Assembly: GCA_002414385.1 (NCBI GenBank)
Contig: DHZH01000002.1
Location: 1 to 64,000, forward strand
DNA: 64,000 bases
Source of the DNA: Gammaproteobacteria bacterium UBA5109
GTDB lineage: Bacteria; Pseudomonadota; Gammaproteobacteria; Pseudomonadales; Pseudohongiellaceae
Reading direction: 5' to 3'
Numbering within the stretch: position 1 is the stretch's first letter; every line of letters begins with the position of its first letter. Position numbers and translations under genes: made by a program. Below, piece by piece: positions 26,073 through 34,818 of the stretch. Under the pieces are notes generated by a model. It saw nothing but the letters and a program-made list of their open reading frames with translations, had not been told where the DNA came from and ran no database searches.

Positions 26073-26309
26073 TCACTTTGAGTGGCTGCCATCACACATG
26101 GGTTGCTTGCCACTTGCCTTGCAACCGCAGAAAAATACTTTTCTGCTTGCTTCGGCTTTATAAGGAAGCGGGGCAAAATCCGTTCCCTTGTGCGAGCCGT
26201 CACAAAAAGGCTGGGTGCTGCTACGCCCACAGGCGCACCAGTAATAGGTTCTTCCCTCTTCAACTTCTGTAGCATACGGCTTATCCGCAGCTCTTACCGG
26301 GGCAGTCAT
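26073..26309 (-). CDS. Tandem CDGSH iron-sulfur protein
   Basis: 78 residues with two complete CDGSH [2Fe-2S] motifs: CACGRSSTQPFCDGSH and CGCKASGKQPMCDGSH. Each has three Cys and one His for a redox-active, acid-labile cluster. Two motifs in one chain is the MiNT-like arrangement. The role is probably redox or Fe-S transfer. The short distance to the PhzF-like gene (72 bases) allows co-transcription. Confidence 0.9.
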   Translation of the reverse strand: MTAPVRAADKPYATEVEEGRTYYWCACGRSSTQPFCDGSHKGTDFAPLPYKAEASRKVFFCGCKASGKQPMCDGSHSK

Positions 26310-26350
26310 GGCGCACTCCTTTTATGGATTAATACATATGATCCTGTTAT

Positions 26351-28420
26351 TTACCAGATTTTCACTCGCTCATCCGGTGCCAGATATAGAGCGGCATCAG
26401 GCTGGATATTGAATGCCTCATACCAGGCATCAATATTCCTGACGATACCATTGGTACGGGCTTCGCTGTGTGAATGAGGGTCGGAAGTGATACGTACTTC
26501 CAGGTTCTCATCGCGATACAGTCGCCGCCATACCTGTGCCCAACCCATAAAGAATCGCTGGTCGCCGGTAAAACCATCAATGACCGGTGCTTCTTCTCCA
26601 TTTAATGACAGGCGATAGGCGCGGTAGGCTACTTCCAGTCCACTGAGGTCCCCGATGTTTTCACCCAGGGTAAATTCACCGTTAAGAAAACGTCCCGGCA
26701 ATACTTCAAACTGGTTGAATTGTTCCACCAGAGCCCCCGAACGCTCGGCGAAAGCTTCCGCATCCGCTTCTGTCCACCAGTCCCGCAACATCCCGTCACC
26801 ATCAGATTTGCGGCCCTGATCATCAAAGCCATGGCTGAATTCATGACCAATAACTGCCCCTATACCGCCGTAGTTCACCGCATCGTCAGCGCTAACATTG
26901 AAAAAAGGTGGTTGCAGAATTGCTGCGGGGAATACGACTTCATTCATGCTCGGGTTGTAATAGGCATTGACCGTATAGGGAGTCATGTACCATTCACCAC
27001 GGTCAATCGGCTGCCCCAGTTTGCTGACTTCCCGGTTATGTTCAAGGCGTCTGGAACGCATGACATTACCGACCAGGTCATTGGCGCTGACTTCCAGGCC
27101 GGAATAATCTTTCCACTCTTCCGGGTAACCGATTTTGGCCGTAAACCTGGCGAGCTTATCCTGCGCTTCAAGTTTGGTCTGTGCCGTCATCCAGTCCAGA
27201 TCATCAATGCCTTCATTAAAAGCACCGCGCAGATTTTCAATCAGTTCATCCATGCGAGCCTTGGCTTCTTCCTGAAAGTAACGTTCAACATAGAGCTTGC
27301 CGAGCATCTCACCCAGTGCACTATCAACTGCATCAATGCCGCGTTTCCAGCGTGGCCGGTTTTCTTCCAGTCCGCTCAGAACTCCTCCTTCAAAAGTGAA
27401 CTTGGCATCAACAAAGTCCTGGCTGAGATAATCGGCATAGGCATTCACCAGCTTGAATCGCGAGTAGTGCTGCCATTGGGCTAATGCGACTTCCGACCAG
27501 ATAGTGGAAAGAGCAGAAAAATAGTCGGGCTGCTGGATAATATATTCATCGCTGAACATGCCCAGTCCCTGCATGGCCGCAGACCAGTCCAGTGCCGGGG
27601 ATAATTGCTGCAAGTCATCCAGGCTGAGCTTGTTGTAGGTCAGTTCACGCTGCCGGTTCTGCACCCTGTCCCACTGTGCCTGGGCAATGCGGTTTTCTAT
27701 CTGCATGACGGCATCGGCCACGACAGCGCCATTATTGAAACCGGCCAGTGTCATCACCTCTTCAATATAGGCCGAATAGGCCTGGCGTGCTTCCAGGTAT
27801 GTTTCATCATCCTGCAGGTACCAGTCCCGGTCAGGCAGCCCCAGGCCGGACTGAAAAACATAGGCAATGTACTGATCTGTCTGCCTTTCATCGACATTGA
27901 TATAGAAACTGAATGGCATCTGCACCCCGATGTAATTGAGGGCAGTCATGACTTCCAGCATATCCTGCCTGTTACTGACAGCATCAAGTTGTGCCAGTGT
28001 TTCCTGCAAGGGGTTGATACCCAGTCTTTCAATCACGTCCTGATTCATAAAGCTGGTATAGAAATCGCCAACTTTCTGGGCATCGGAACCAATTGCAGCA
28101 TCCTCGGCAGCAGCCTCCTCAATTATGCTTCGGAGATCAGTTTCAGCTTCATCTGCCAGTACGGTAAATGCACCGTAGTTGGAGCGGTCTGCCGGGATTG
28201 CCGTATCCTCTAACCAGTTACCATTCACATAACGATAGAAATCATCACCCGGTGCAATTGCAGTATTCATATTGTCCCGCTCAAGCCCGGAACCCAGTTC
28301 TTCACTCCCGGGCTGTACAGCAGGCATCGGGCCTTGATCTGTCTGTACGTTTTCCTGCGGAGAACAGGCCAGTAAAAATGACAGGGAACATAAAAGTAAC
28401 AAACGGGGCAGACTCAACAT
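26351..28420 (-). CDS. M13 family zinc metallopeptidase, lipoprotein
   Basis: 689 residues. A lipoprotein signal (LLLLCSLSFLLAC, cysteine 19) anchors it to the envelope. The neprilysin-type zinc site is VIGHEFSHGFDDQGR (HExxH) with the third ligand in ENIGDLSG, and NAYYNPSMNEVVFPAAILQPPFF is the substrate-site motif. The family-wide C-terminal CxxW motif is absent; it ends VKIW with no Cys. It cleaves peptides in the periplasm or at the cell surface. The 315-base gap upstream carries a small-RNA candidate. Confidence 0.93.
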   Translation of the reverse strand: MLSLPRLLLLCSLSFLLACSPQENVQTDQGPMPAVQPGSEELGSGLERDNMNTAIAPGDDFYRYVNGNWLEDTAIPADRSNYGAFTVLADEAETDLRSIIEEAAAEDAAIGSDAQKVGDFYTSFMNQDVIERLGINPLQETLAQLDAVSNRQDMLEVMTALNYIGVQMPFSFYINVDERQTDQYIAYVFQSGLGLPDRDWYLQDDETYLEARQAYSAYIEEVMTLAGFNNGAVVADAVMQIENRIAQAQWDRVQNRQRELTYNKLSLDDLQQLSPALDWSAAMQGLGMFSDEYIIQQPDYFSALSTIWSEVALAQWQHYSRFKLVNAYADYLSQDFVDAKFTFEGGVLSGLEENRPRWKRGIDAVDSALGEMLGKLYVERYFQEEAKARMDELIENLRGAFNEGIDDLDWMTAQTKLEAQDKLARFTAKIGYPEEWKDYSGLEVSANDLVGNVMRSRRLEHNREVSKLGQPIDRGEWYMTPYTVNAYYNPSMNEVVFPAAILQPPFFNVSADDAVNYGGIGAVIGHEFSHGFDDQGRKSDGDGMLRDWWTEADAEAFAERSGALVEQFNQFEVLPGRFLNGEFTLGENIGDLSGLEVAYRAYRLSLNGEEAPVIDGFTGDQRFFMGWAQVWRRLYRDENLEVRITSDPHSHSEARTNGIVRNIDAWYEAFNIQPDAALYLAPDERVKIW

Positions 28421-28486
28421 CAGGGTAATCTCCAGTTTATTCAGTACGGCCGTTCAGTATAAAACGCCTGTTCTGCAGACATCAAT

Positions 28487-28503
28487 TGCACTGTGTTTGG
28501 GCA
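28487..28503 (+). promoter_or_regulatory. NtrC-like upstream activator site
   Basis: TGCACTGTGTTTGGGCA resembles the 17-base NtrC box TGCACY-N5-GGTGCA, with matching outer TGCAC and GCA; the inner right half has two mismatches. It lies within a longer ATTGC...GCAAT inverted repeat (28485-28505). Its centre is about 150 bases upstream of the predicted sigma54 start, a usual distance for enhancer sites. Confidence 0.45.
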
Positions 28504-28620
28504 ATATGGCACTCGATCAAGCGCCTGACCGACCAAAGGCGGGCCAGTCAGTGGAAGTGAAAAAATATATATCCTTAAAAAACAGAAAGTTATTGGCTTA
28601 TGCTGCCCGGGAGCGAATGC

Positions 28621-28636
28621 TGGCACTACATTTGCA
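28621..28636 (+). promoter_or_regulatory. Sigma54 (RpoN) -24/-12 promoter
   Basis: TGGCAC-TACAT-TTGCA matches the sigma54 consensus TGGCAC-N5-TTGCW exactly at the hexamer and the -12 element with correct spacing. It is intergenic and points to the plus strand, where no protein gene follows. The predicted start is near 28647. Confidence 0.75.
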
Positions 28637-28646
28637 TTTGATAAAC

Positions 28647-28736
28647 AGGTACAGGTACTCCCCTTGATTGAACTGTACTCCTGAAAGCTTTTTCAGATCC
28701 CCTTGCGGCCCTGCACACAGCGGGGCCATTTTTTTT
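28647..28736 (+). ncRNA. Candidate sigma54-dependent small RNA, about 90 nt
   Basis: From the start predicted by the -24/-12 promoter to the T-run, the RNA folds into three hairpins. SL1 is GGTACAG (28648-28654) with CTGTACT (28673-28679). SL2 is CTGAAA-GCTT-TTTCAG (28681-28696). SL3 is the terminator. The octamer TCCCCTTG occurs twice, once in the SL1 loop (28659-28666) and once between SL2 and SL3 (28698-28705). Both copies are unpaired, and they are complementary to purine-rich ribosome-binding sites (AAGGGGA). The unit lies between two minus-strand genes (M13 peptidase and orn), so its plus-strand promoter and terminator cannot serve either. No expression or conservation data were available. 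Confidence 0.65.
28707..28736 (+). terminator. Intrinsic terminator of the small-RNA candidate
   Basis: GGCCCTGC-ACACA-GCGGGGCC is an 8-base-pair stem (one G-U) followed by A and eight Ts. It works on the plus strand only; on the minus strand the hairpin is not followed by Ts. Its T-run abuts the orn stop codon. Confidence 0.85.
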
Positions 28737-29287
28737 CAGTTCTTTGCCGTCTTGATAAAGTGCTCACGGTAATAGCGTAATTCATTAATTGAATCACGGA
28801 TGTCTTCCAGAGCCAGATGCGCACTCTTCTTGGTCAGGTCCTTCATCAATTCGGGTCGCCAGCGTTTTGCCAGTTCCTTAAGGGAACTGACATCCAGATT
28901 TCGATAATGAAAAAAGGCTTCAAGTTCCGGCATATAACGGGCCAGAAAGCGCCGGTCCTGACAGATACTGTTGCCGCACATGGGCGAGGCACCCTTTTCA
29001 CAATACTGGGCGAGGAACTGCAAGGTGAGCTGTTCGGCATCCGCTTCAGTGGTCGGACTGATTTTTACCCGTTCCAGCAAGCCGGAGCTGCCGTGATGTT
29101 CCTGATTCCAGTCATCCATTTCAGCCAGAATTGCATCTGACTGATGAATTGCCAGCACAGGTCCTTCAGCAAGCACCTGCAGATCATTGTTGGTCACAAT
29201 GGTGGCTATTTCAATGATGCGGTCAGATTCAGGAATCAGACCTGTCATTTCGAGGTCTATCCATATCAGATGTTGTCTTTTATCCAT
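28736..29287 (-). CDS. orn: Oligoribonuclease
   Basis: DEDDh exonuclease that degrades 2-5-nt RNAs, including pGpG from c-di-GMP breakdown, which suits the c-di-GMP-type protein encoded about 6 kb away. Catalytic residues are visible: D11 and E13 in IWIDLEMTG, D111 in CQDRRF, H157 and D162 in KSAHLALEDI. The start is the ATG at 29287 (MDKRQHLIWIDLE), giving 183 residues. An in-frame extension to 29614 runs into rsgA on the other strand and is not real. Divergent from rsgA. Confidence 0.96.
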   Translation of the reverse strand: MDKRQHLIWIDLEMTGLIPESDRIIEIATIVTNNDLQVLAEGPVLAIHQSDAILAEMDDWNQEHHGSSGLLERVKISPTTEADAEQLTLQFLAQYCEKGASPMCGNSICQDRRFLARYMPELEAFFHYRNLDVSSLKELAKRWRPELMKDLTKKSAHLALEDIRDSINELRYYREHFIKTAKN

Positions 29288-29353
29288 CGCGGCATTGTAG
29301 CAAAGGCTATTGTTACTTAATATTCTCCCCTTATAAAAAACCTGCGACCGTGA

Positions 29354-30400
29354 ATGAAGAAAAAGCACCTTAATCGACGCCAGTTGTGGCGTATCCAGAA
29401 AATTCAGCAGGAATATGCAAGTCGCGCTGCCAATCGTGCCACTGCTGAATTCAATGAACTCAATCATGATGATCTCGGTCCTGAAGAAAAAGGCCTGGTG
29501 ATTTCCCATTTCGGTCAGCAACTGGATATCGAAGCACTCGAAGGCGATCATGCCGGTGAAATTTTTCGCTGCCATCAACGCAGCAATCTTGATCCACTGG
29601 TTACCGGTGACCATGTGATCTGGCAGACTGGCAAGCCAACCGGCATCGTCATCGCCAATCTGCCACGGGCATCGGTACTGAAGCGTCCCAATAATTTTGG
29701 CGAACTGAAAGCAGTCGCGGCCAATATAGATAAAGTCATTATCGTCATTGCACCCCTGCCACAGGCTTATGCAAATCTGGTTGATCGCTACCTGGTGGCA
29801 ACAGAAAACAGCGGTTTGAAACCCCTGATTCTGCTAAACAAGGCTGATCTTATCGAGCCGGAAAATGACAGTGAGCTTTTGGTAATGCTGCAGCGTTATC
29901 GGCAAATCGGTTATGACACACTGCAGGTATCCTGTCGAAGTGGTGAAGGCATTCCGGCACTGAAAAGTTTTTTGCAGGGACAGACCAGCATTTTTGTCGG
30001 CCAGTCTGGAGTCGGGAAGTCTGCCTTGATCAATGCACTATTACCGGGTGAAAATACTTTTGAAGGAGAGTTGAGTGAGGCGCGCAATAAAGGACGTCAT
30101 ACAACTACCTCCGCCCGGCTTTTCCATTTCCCTGCTGGAGGAGACCTGATCGACTCACCCGGTATACGTGAGTTTGGCATGTGGCACATGTCACCTGCTG
30201 AAGTGTTTAATGGTTTTATCGAGTTTCTTCCCTTTGCCGGCCACTGTAAATTTCGCGACTGCAGGCACAAGCAGGAACCCGGTTGTGCACTTTTGTCGGC
30301 TGTTGAGCGTGGCGAAATCCAGGAAGAACGCATGCAAAGTTATCAGCACATTTTGCAATCCATGGATGAATCCAATAACTTTAGAACCCCGCTGCAATAA
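29354..30400 (+). CDS. rsgA: Ribosome small subunit-dependent GTPase RsgA
   Basis: Circularly permuted GTPase that checks late 30S maturation. An OB domain comes first, then the permuted G motifs: G4 LLNKADL, G1 GQSGVGKSALINALL, G3 DSPGIREFGM. A C-terminal zinc knuckle follows (CKFRDCRHKQEPGC with the HCxxC-type spacing). 348 residues. The orn/rsgA divergent pair is conserved in Pseudomonas-type genomes, but motAB, which from memory follows rsgA there, is absent here. Confidence 0.96.
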   Translation: MKKKHLNRRQLWRIQKIQQEYASRAANRATAEFNELNHDDLGPEEKGLVISHFGQQLDIEALEGDHAGEIFRCHQRSNLDPLVTGDHVIWQTGKPTGIVIANLPRASVLKRPNNFGELKAVAANIDKVIIVIAPLPQAYANLVDRYLVATENSGLKPLILLNKADLIEPENDSELLVMLQRYRQIGYDTLQVSCRSGEGIPALKSFLQGQTSIFVGQSGVGKSALINALLPGENTFEGELSEARNKGRHTTTSARLFHFPAGGDLIDSPGIREFGMWHMSPAEVFNGFIEFLPFAGHCKFRDCRHKQEPGCALLSAVERGEIQEERMQSYQHILQSMDESNNFRTPLQ

Positions 30401-30406
30401 TTGAAC

Positions 30407-31228
30407 ATGATGTCTGAATTGAATCTTGAACTCATCATTGAAGCCGATGATCTGGAACCTTTGCTGGATGATCCGCAGCTGCTGATCATTGATATCTGCC
30501 AGCTGCAGACCTACCAGCAGGTTCATGTGCCTGGAGCGGTCCATGTTGATCCCTCTGAACTGGTCTGCGGCATCCCCCCTGCCACCGGTAAATTACCGGC
30601 ACCGGAGCAACTGCAAGCACTGTTTGCCCGCATCGCTTACAGCACTGATAAACATATTGTGGTTTATGATGATGAAGGTGGCGGCTGGGCCGGACGTTTT
30701 ATCTGGACACTGGACGTAATCGGTCATCAGCATTACTCCTATCTCAATGGTGGCATTCATGCCTGGCTGCGCGAGGAGCATCCGGTCAGTTCTGAAATAC
30801 CGCTTATAGAGCCTACAGAAGTTGAGCTGCAGATTGACCCATCTGTCATTGCCAGCCTGGATGAAGTAAAAGCATCTCTGGATAATTCTGCAATAAAAAT
30901 CTGGGATGCCCGCTCCGAAGAAGAATATGCAGGAACCAGACAGAGCGCCCAGCGTAATGGCCATATCCCTGGAGCTATCAATCTGAACTGGTTACACACC
31001 ATGGATAAAGCCAGGAATCTGCGCCTGTTACCGCTTGATGAACTGGACGCCAGACTGAAACAACTGGGTTTTACTGAAGGTGATGCAATCATCACCCACT
31101 GCCAGACCCATCATCGTTCCGGTCTCACATATCTGATTGCCAAGGCCCTGGGATATCCGGTAAAAGCCTACGATGGTTCCTGGTCAGAATGGGGGAATCT
31201 GCCTGACACTCCCATTGAGCAAGGCTGA
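30407..31228 (+). CDS. Thiosulfate/3-mercaptopyruvate sulfurtransferase (two rhodanese domains)
   Basis: Tandem rhodanese domains. The first is inactive-type (YDDEGGGWAGRFIW, with no cysteine in the loop). The second carries the catalytic Cys in THCQTHHRSGL, though the loop differs from the classic CRxGxxR. Conserved aspartates and arginines (IWDARSEEEYAGT, GHIPGAINLNW) are present. It transfers sulfane sulfur to thiophiles such as cyanide or thiols. It lies between rsgA and psd, the place of rhdA in Pseudomonas. Two adjacent ATGs (30407, 30410) are possible starts. Confidence 0.88.
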   Translation: MMSELNLELIIEADDLEPLLDDPQLLIIDICQLQTYQQVHVPGAVHVDPSELVCGIPPATGKLPAPEQLQALFARIAYSTDKHIVVYDDEGGGWAGRFIWTLDVIGHQHYSYLNGGIHAWLREEHPVSSEIPLIEPTEVELQIDPSVIASLDEVKASLDNSAIKIWDARSEEEYAGTRQSAQRNGHIPGAINLNWLHTMDKARNLRLLPLDELDARLKQLGFTEGDAIITHCQTHHRSGLTYLIAKALGYPVKAYDGSWSEWGNLPDTPIEQG

Positions 31229-31240
31229 ATTCAGTATTCC

Positions 31241-32083
31241 ATGCACAAGTTGTTTATTTTTTTTCAATATTGCCTGCCCCAGCATTTACTCTCGCGATTG
31301 ACGGGAGCACTGGCAGACTGCCAGCTAGTCCTGGTTAAAAACTTTCTGATCCGCCTGTTTATTCGTTATTACAGGGTCAACATGGAAGAAGCACAGCGCC
31401 AGCATGCTGAAGACTATGTTTGCTTTAATGATTTTTTTACCCGCCAGTTACGTGAGGGAGCTCGCCCTCTGTCAAAACTTGCCAACGCGGTTATTTCTCC
31501 GGTTGACGGCTCTGTCAGTGCCGCAGGGAAAATAGACCAGGATCAGATTTTTCAGGCTAAAGGTAAAAGCTTTTCCCTGCAGGCCTTACTGGGAGGAGAC
31601 GCTGAGATGGCTGCACTTTTCAGACAGGGAAATTTTGCCACCCTGTATCTTGCACCCAGAGACTATCATCGTATCCACATGCCATTTGCCGGTAGCCTGC
31701 AGAAAATGACTTATGTGCCCGGCAAACTTTTTTCTGTTAACCAGAACACCGCCGACAACATCGACGAACTATTTGCCCGCAATGAACGGGCTGTTTGCCT
31801 GTTCCAGACGGCTATCGGACCGATGGCTGTGATTCTGGTTGGTGCACTGATTGTGGCCGGTATTGAAACAAGCTGGCATGGTCAGGTGGCACCGGCAAAG
31901 CAGAAATTCACTGAATCCTACAGCGCTGATTCTGCTGTCGAACTGGGTCGGGGAGAAGAAATGGGGCTGTTTAAACTCGGCTCGACGGTTATCCTGCTTT
32001 TCCCGGAAGAGTCCATTCACTGGTCCGATGGATTGCAAAAAGGCGCCAGTGTTCGCCTGGGGCAGTCAATTGGCAACGTTTAG
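31241..32083 (+). CDS. psd: Phosphatidylserine decarboxylase
   Basis: Membrane enzyme that makes phosphatidylethanolamine. It is made as a proenzyme that self-cleaves at the Gly-Ser bond of the LGST motif; here FKLGSTVILLF is seen near residue 246. Upstream signatures are NDFFTRQLREGARPL and VDGSVSAAGKI, and the catalytic His region DYHRIHMPFAG. 280 residues. It follows the rhodanese gene by 12 bases and converges on epmA with a 10-base gap. Confidence 0.95.
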   Translation: MHKLFIFFQYCLPQHLLSRLTGALADCQLVLVKNFLIRLFIRYYRVNMEEAQRQHAEDYVCFNDFFTRQLREGARPLSKLANAVISPVDGSVSAAGKIDQDQIFQAKGKSFSLQALLGGDAEMAALFRQGNFATLYLAPRDYHRIHMPFAGSLQKMTYVPGKLFSVNQNTADNIDELFARNERAVCLFQTAIGPMAVILVGALIVAGIETSWHGQVAPAKQKFTESYSADSAVELGRGEEMGLFKLGSTVILLFPEESIHWSDGLQKGASVRLGQSIGNV

Positions 32084-32093
32084 CCGGCTTGGT

Positions 32094-33056
32094 TCAGGCA
32101 CGCTCAAAAGGAAAAGCCAGTACCGCTGCAATACTGTCCAGTCCCGTCCGTAACATCAGCAAGCGATCAAGACCCAGCGCTACCCCGGCACATTCCGGCA
32201 TGCCATGTTCAAGAGCTGCCAGTAAATTTTCATCGCAAGGCCGCTTGTCAGAACTTAACTCTTGTTCCAGTAAAAAACGTCGCTTTTGTTCAGCGACATC
32301 TGTCAGCTCTTTATAGCCATTGGCGATCTCCATGCCTTTAATAACCAGTTCAAAACGCCGCGCCACTTCAATACCATCTGCATTGGTTTCCACTTTGGCC
32401 AGAGCCGCCTGCGAGGCCGGGTAATCATAAATAAAGTGTGCCTGTTTCAGTTGCGGTTCGATTACATGACTGAACAGTAAATCCAGCCAGGCATCCCTGC
32501 CGAGACCTTGGTCAGGTAATTCAATATCGAGTTCTGCAGTTGCCAATGCAGCCAGCTCACTGACTGTGGACCGGTGCGGGTTGATGCCAAGACTGGATTC
32601 AAACAGCTTCTGATAGCTCAGACGCTCAAAGGTGCCATATCCAAGCAGTTTGCGAAGCAGTGTTTCAAGCTCATCCATGAGTTGATGCTCATCGTAATCC
32701 GGCCGGTACCATTCCAGCATGGTAAATTCAGGATTGTGGCGCTGCCCGGACTCGCCACTGCGAAAAACCTTGCAGATCTGGTAAATGGCGCCGCTGCCAG
32801 CGGCCAGCAAGCGTTTCATGGCGAATTCGGGTGAGGTCTGGCAGTACATTTCCTGGGCTGTTGCCCCGGGTGTTGCCTGATGCACGGCCCGTATCGGCGA
32901 CAGCTTAGGATCGGTATTGCTGAATGAAGACAGGATCGGGGTTTCAACTTCCAAAACCCCCTGTTGCGCAAAAAAAGCACGAATGTCCCGCAGCAGTTCA
33001 GCTCTGGCCTGCAGAGTTTTTATTTCTGCGCTGGGCTGCCAGAACTCATTTGCCAT
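32094..33056 (-). CDS. epmA: EF-P (R)-beta-lysine ligase EpmA
   Basis: Class II lysyl-tRNA synthetase-like enzyme of 320 residues without the N-terminal anticodon-binding domain. It attaches (R)-beta-lysine to Lys34 of elongation factor P. Class II motifs are present: FFAQQGVLEVETPIL, FRSGESGQRHNPEFTMLEWY and a C-terminal GVALGLDRLLML. It lies 8 bases downstream of efp on the same strand. With epmB, the pathway is encoded at one locus. Confidence 0.94.
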   Translation of the reverse strand: MANEFWQPSAEIKTLQARAELLRDIRAFFAQQGVLEVETPILSSFSNTDPKLSPIRAVHQATPGATAQEMYCQTSPEFAMKRLLAAGSGAIYQICKVFRSGESGQRHNPEFTMLEWYRPDYDEHQLMDELETLLRKLLGYGTFERLSYQKLFESSLGINPHRSTVSELAALATAELDIELPDQGLGRDAWLDLLFSHVIEPQLKQAHFIYDYPASQAALAKVETNADGIEVARRFELVIKGMEIANGYKELTDVAEQKRRFLLEQELSSDKRPCDENLLAALEHGMPECAGVALGLDRLLMLRTGLDSIAAVLAFPFERA

Positions 33057-33064
33057 GGGGGAAT

Positions 33065-33637
33065 CTATTGTTTGACGCGGTTCTGGTATTCACCGGTGCG
33101 GGTATCTACTCGCAGGACATCACCAATTTCAACAAACAGCGGCACCTTGACCACGGCACCGGAACTCAGTGTGGCTGGCTTGCTGCCGCCCTGGGCCGTG
33201 TCGCCTTTCAGCCCCGGATCCGTATCCGTAACTTCCAGTTCGACAAAGTTTTGCGGTGTCACTGAAATAGGCGCTTCATTCCAGACTATGACCGTATAGA
33301 TATCCTGTTCCTTGAGCCAGTCTTTGGCTTCGGCTATGGCGTTGGCATCAGCGGCAACCTGTTCATAACTGCCATCGGTTTTCATGAAATGCCAGAATTC
33401 ACCGTCGTTATAGACATATTCCATTTCCAGTTCCATGACATCGGCGCCTTCCAGTGACTCACCTGACTTGAAGGTTCGTTCCCAGACCCTGCCGTTAAGC
33501 AGATTACGGAATTTCACCCGATTGAAGGCCTGGCCTTTGCCGGGTTTTACAAATTCATTCTCAAGAATTGAGCAGGGGTCACCCTCCAGTAAAACTTTCA
33601 GCCCTGACTTGAATTCGTTTGTCGCATAAGTTGCCAT
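33065..33637 (-). CDS. efp: Elongation factor P
   Basis: 190 residues. It relieves ribosome stalling at polyproline stretches. The modified Lys34 is in the loop VKPGKGQAFNR (K34 by count from MATYATNEF), which is the lysylation-type loop. It is encoded upstream of epmA on the minus strand and divergent from epmB, so substrate and modification enzymes are together. No epmC hydroxylase gene is visible in the window. Confidence 0.96.
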   Translation of the reverse strand: MATYATNEFKSGLKVLLEGDPCSILENEFVKPGKGQAFNRVKFRNLLNGRVWERTFKSGESLEGADVMELEMEYVYNDGEFWHFMKTDGSYEQVAADANAIAEAKDWLKEQDIYTVIVWNEAPISVTPQNFVELEVTDTDPGLKGDTAQGGSKPATLSSGAVVKVPLFVEIGDVLRVDTRTGEYQNRVKQ

Positions 33638-33750
33638 GCTTACCTACCTTGCTGCTTTGAATCAGGCCGGAATGATATGAATTTAGACAGCGGATTGCCA
33701 GAGTATCGATTAAACTAAACCCTGCCCGGACAATCGGCTATCATTAAGCG

Positions 33751-34752
33751 ATGCTCAGTATCCCATTAAATGAACAACGCCCCTGGCAGGACAGCCTGGC
33801 TGACCTGATTACCGATCCCTATGAATTGCTTGAATTGCTGGAGCTTGATGCGCAGCAAGTACAGCTGAGTTCAGCGGCATTAAGAGAGTTTCCGCTGCGG
33901 CTGCCGCGGGTATTTGCTGCCCGCATGCAAAAAGGCAATCCGCATGATCCGCTGTTGTTGCAGGTTCTGCCGCAAAATGATGAAGAAACCCAGAGCAGCG
34001 GCTTCAGTTTTGACCCCCTGCAGGAAAAATCCGCCAATCCGGCGCCGGGGATATTGCACAAGTACTCAGGACGGGTCCTGCTGATGCCTACCAGCTCCTG
34101 TGCCGTTCACTGCCGTTATTGTTTTCGCCGGCATTTCCCTTATGCAGAAAACCGGCCAGACAAACAGCAGTGGCAGGAAAACCTGCAATACATACGTGAT
34201 GACACCTCGATTCGTGAAATAATTCTCAGTGGCGGGGACCCGCTGGCAATCTCCGACAAGCATCTGGAATGGTTGCTGGAGCATCTAAACGGCATATCAC
34301 ATGTCGAACGCATCAGAATACATAGCCGTATGCCCGTGGTTCTGCCGCAGCGAATAAGCGCCAGGTTCTGCGACCTGCTGCAGCAGTATTCGATGAAGTT
34401 TGTCATTGTCATCCATAGCAACCATGCGCAGGAACTGGACCTCGAAGTCCGTGATGCCTGCAGAAGAATGAAAACAGCTGGAGCGGAATTACTTAATCAA
34501 AGTGTGCTCCTGCGCAATATTAATGACCAGGTTGACGCTCTTGCTGAGCTGAGTGAAACACTGTTTGAATGTGGCGTTCTGCCTTATTACCTGCATTTAC
34601 TGGACCGGGTTCAGGGCAGCGCCCATTTTGATGTCAGCGAGGAACGTGGCAGGCAGCTGATGGATGAACTGCGTCAGCGACTTCCCGGTTATCTGCTTCC
34701 CCGGCTGGTCAGGGAAGAGCCCGGTGAATCCAGCAAAACCCTGGTATTCTGA
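33751..34752 (+). CDS. epmB: EF-P lysine 2,3-aminomutase EpmB
   Basis: Radical SAM/PLP enzyme that converts L-lysine to (R)-beta-lysine for EF-P modification. The [4Fe-4S] motif is CAVHCRYCFRRHFPY (CxxxCxxC), followed by REIILSGGDPLAISD. 333 residues, much shorter than catabolic lysine aminomutases, as expected for EpmB. Divergent from efp across a 113-base promoter region. Confidence 0.95.
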   Translation: MLSIPLNEQRPWQDSLADLITDPYELLELLELDAQQVQLSSAALREFPLRLPRVFAARMQKGNPHDPLLLQVLPQNDEETQSSGFSFDPLQEKSANPAPGILHKYSGRVLLMPTSSCAVHCRYCFRRHFPYAENRPDKQQWQENLQYIRDDTSIREIILSGGDPLAISDKHLEWLLEHLNGISHVERIRIHSRMPVVLPQRISARFCDLLQQYSMKFVIVIHSNHAQELDLEVRDACRRMKTAGAELLNQSVLLRNINDQVDALAELSETLFECGVLPYYLHLLDRVQGSAHFDVSEERGRQLMDELRQRLPGYLLPRLVREEPGESSKTLVF

Positions 34753-34818
34753 TCCGGTTTTTGACTACATTTTTATTTTCTGGGCTACAATGAGCAGTAA
34801 GCAAACAGGTGCCTACAC

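Noticed and set aside
26720..27484. 254-codon plus-strand frame over the M13 peptidase
   Set aside because: Shadow of the reverse gene; the peptidase has intact catalytic motifs.
28647..28736. Identity of the small RNA with Qrr or NrsZ
   Set aside because: Same promoter class and size range, but no shared core sequence such as the Qrr target-pairing region; no homology can be claimed.
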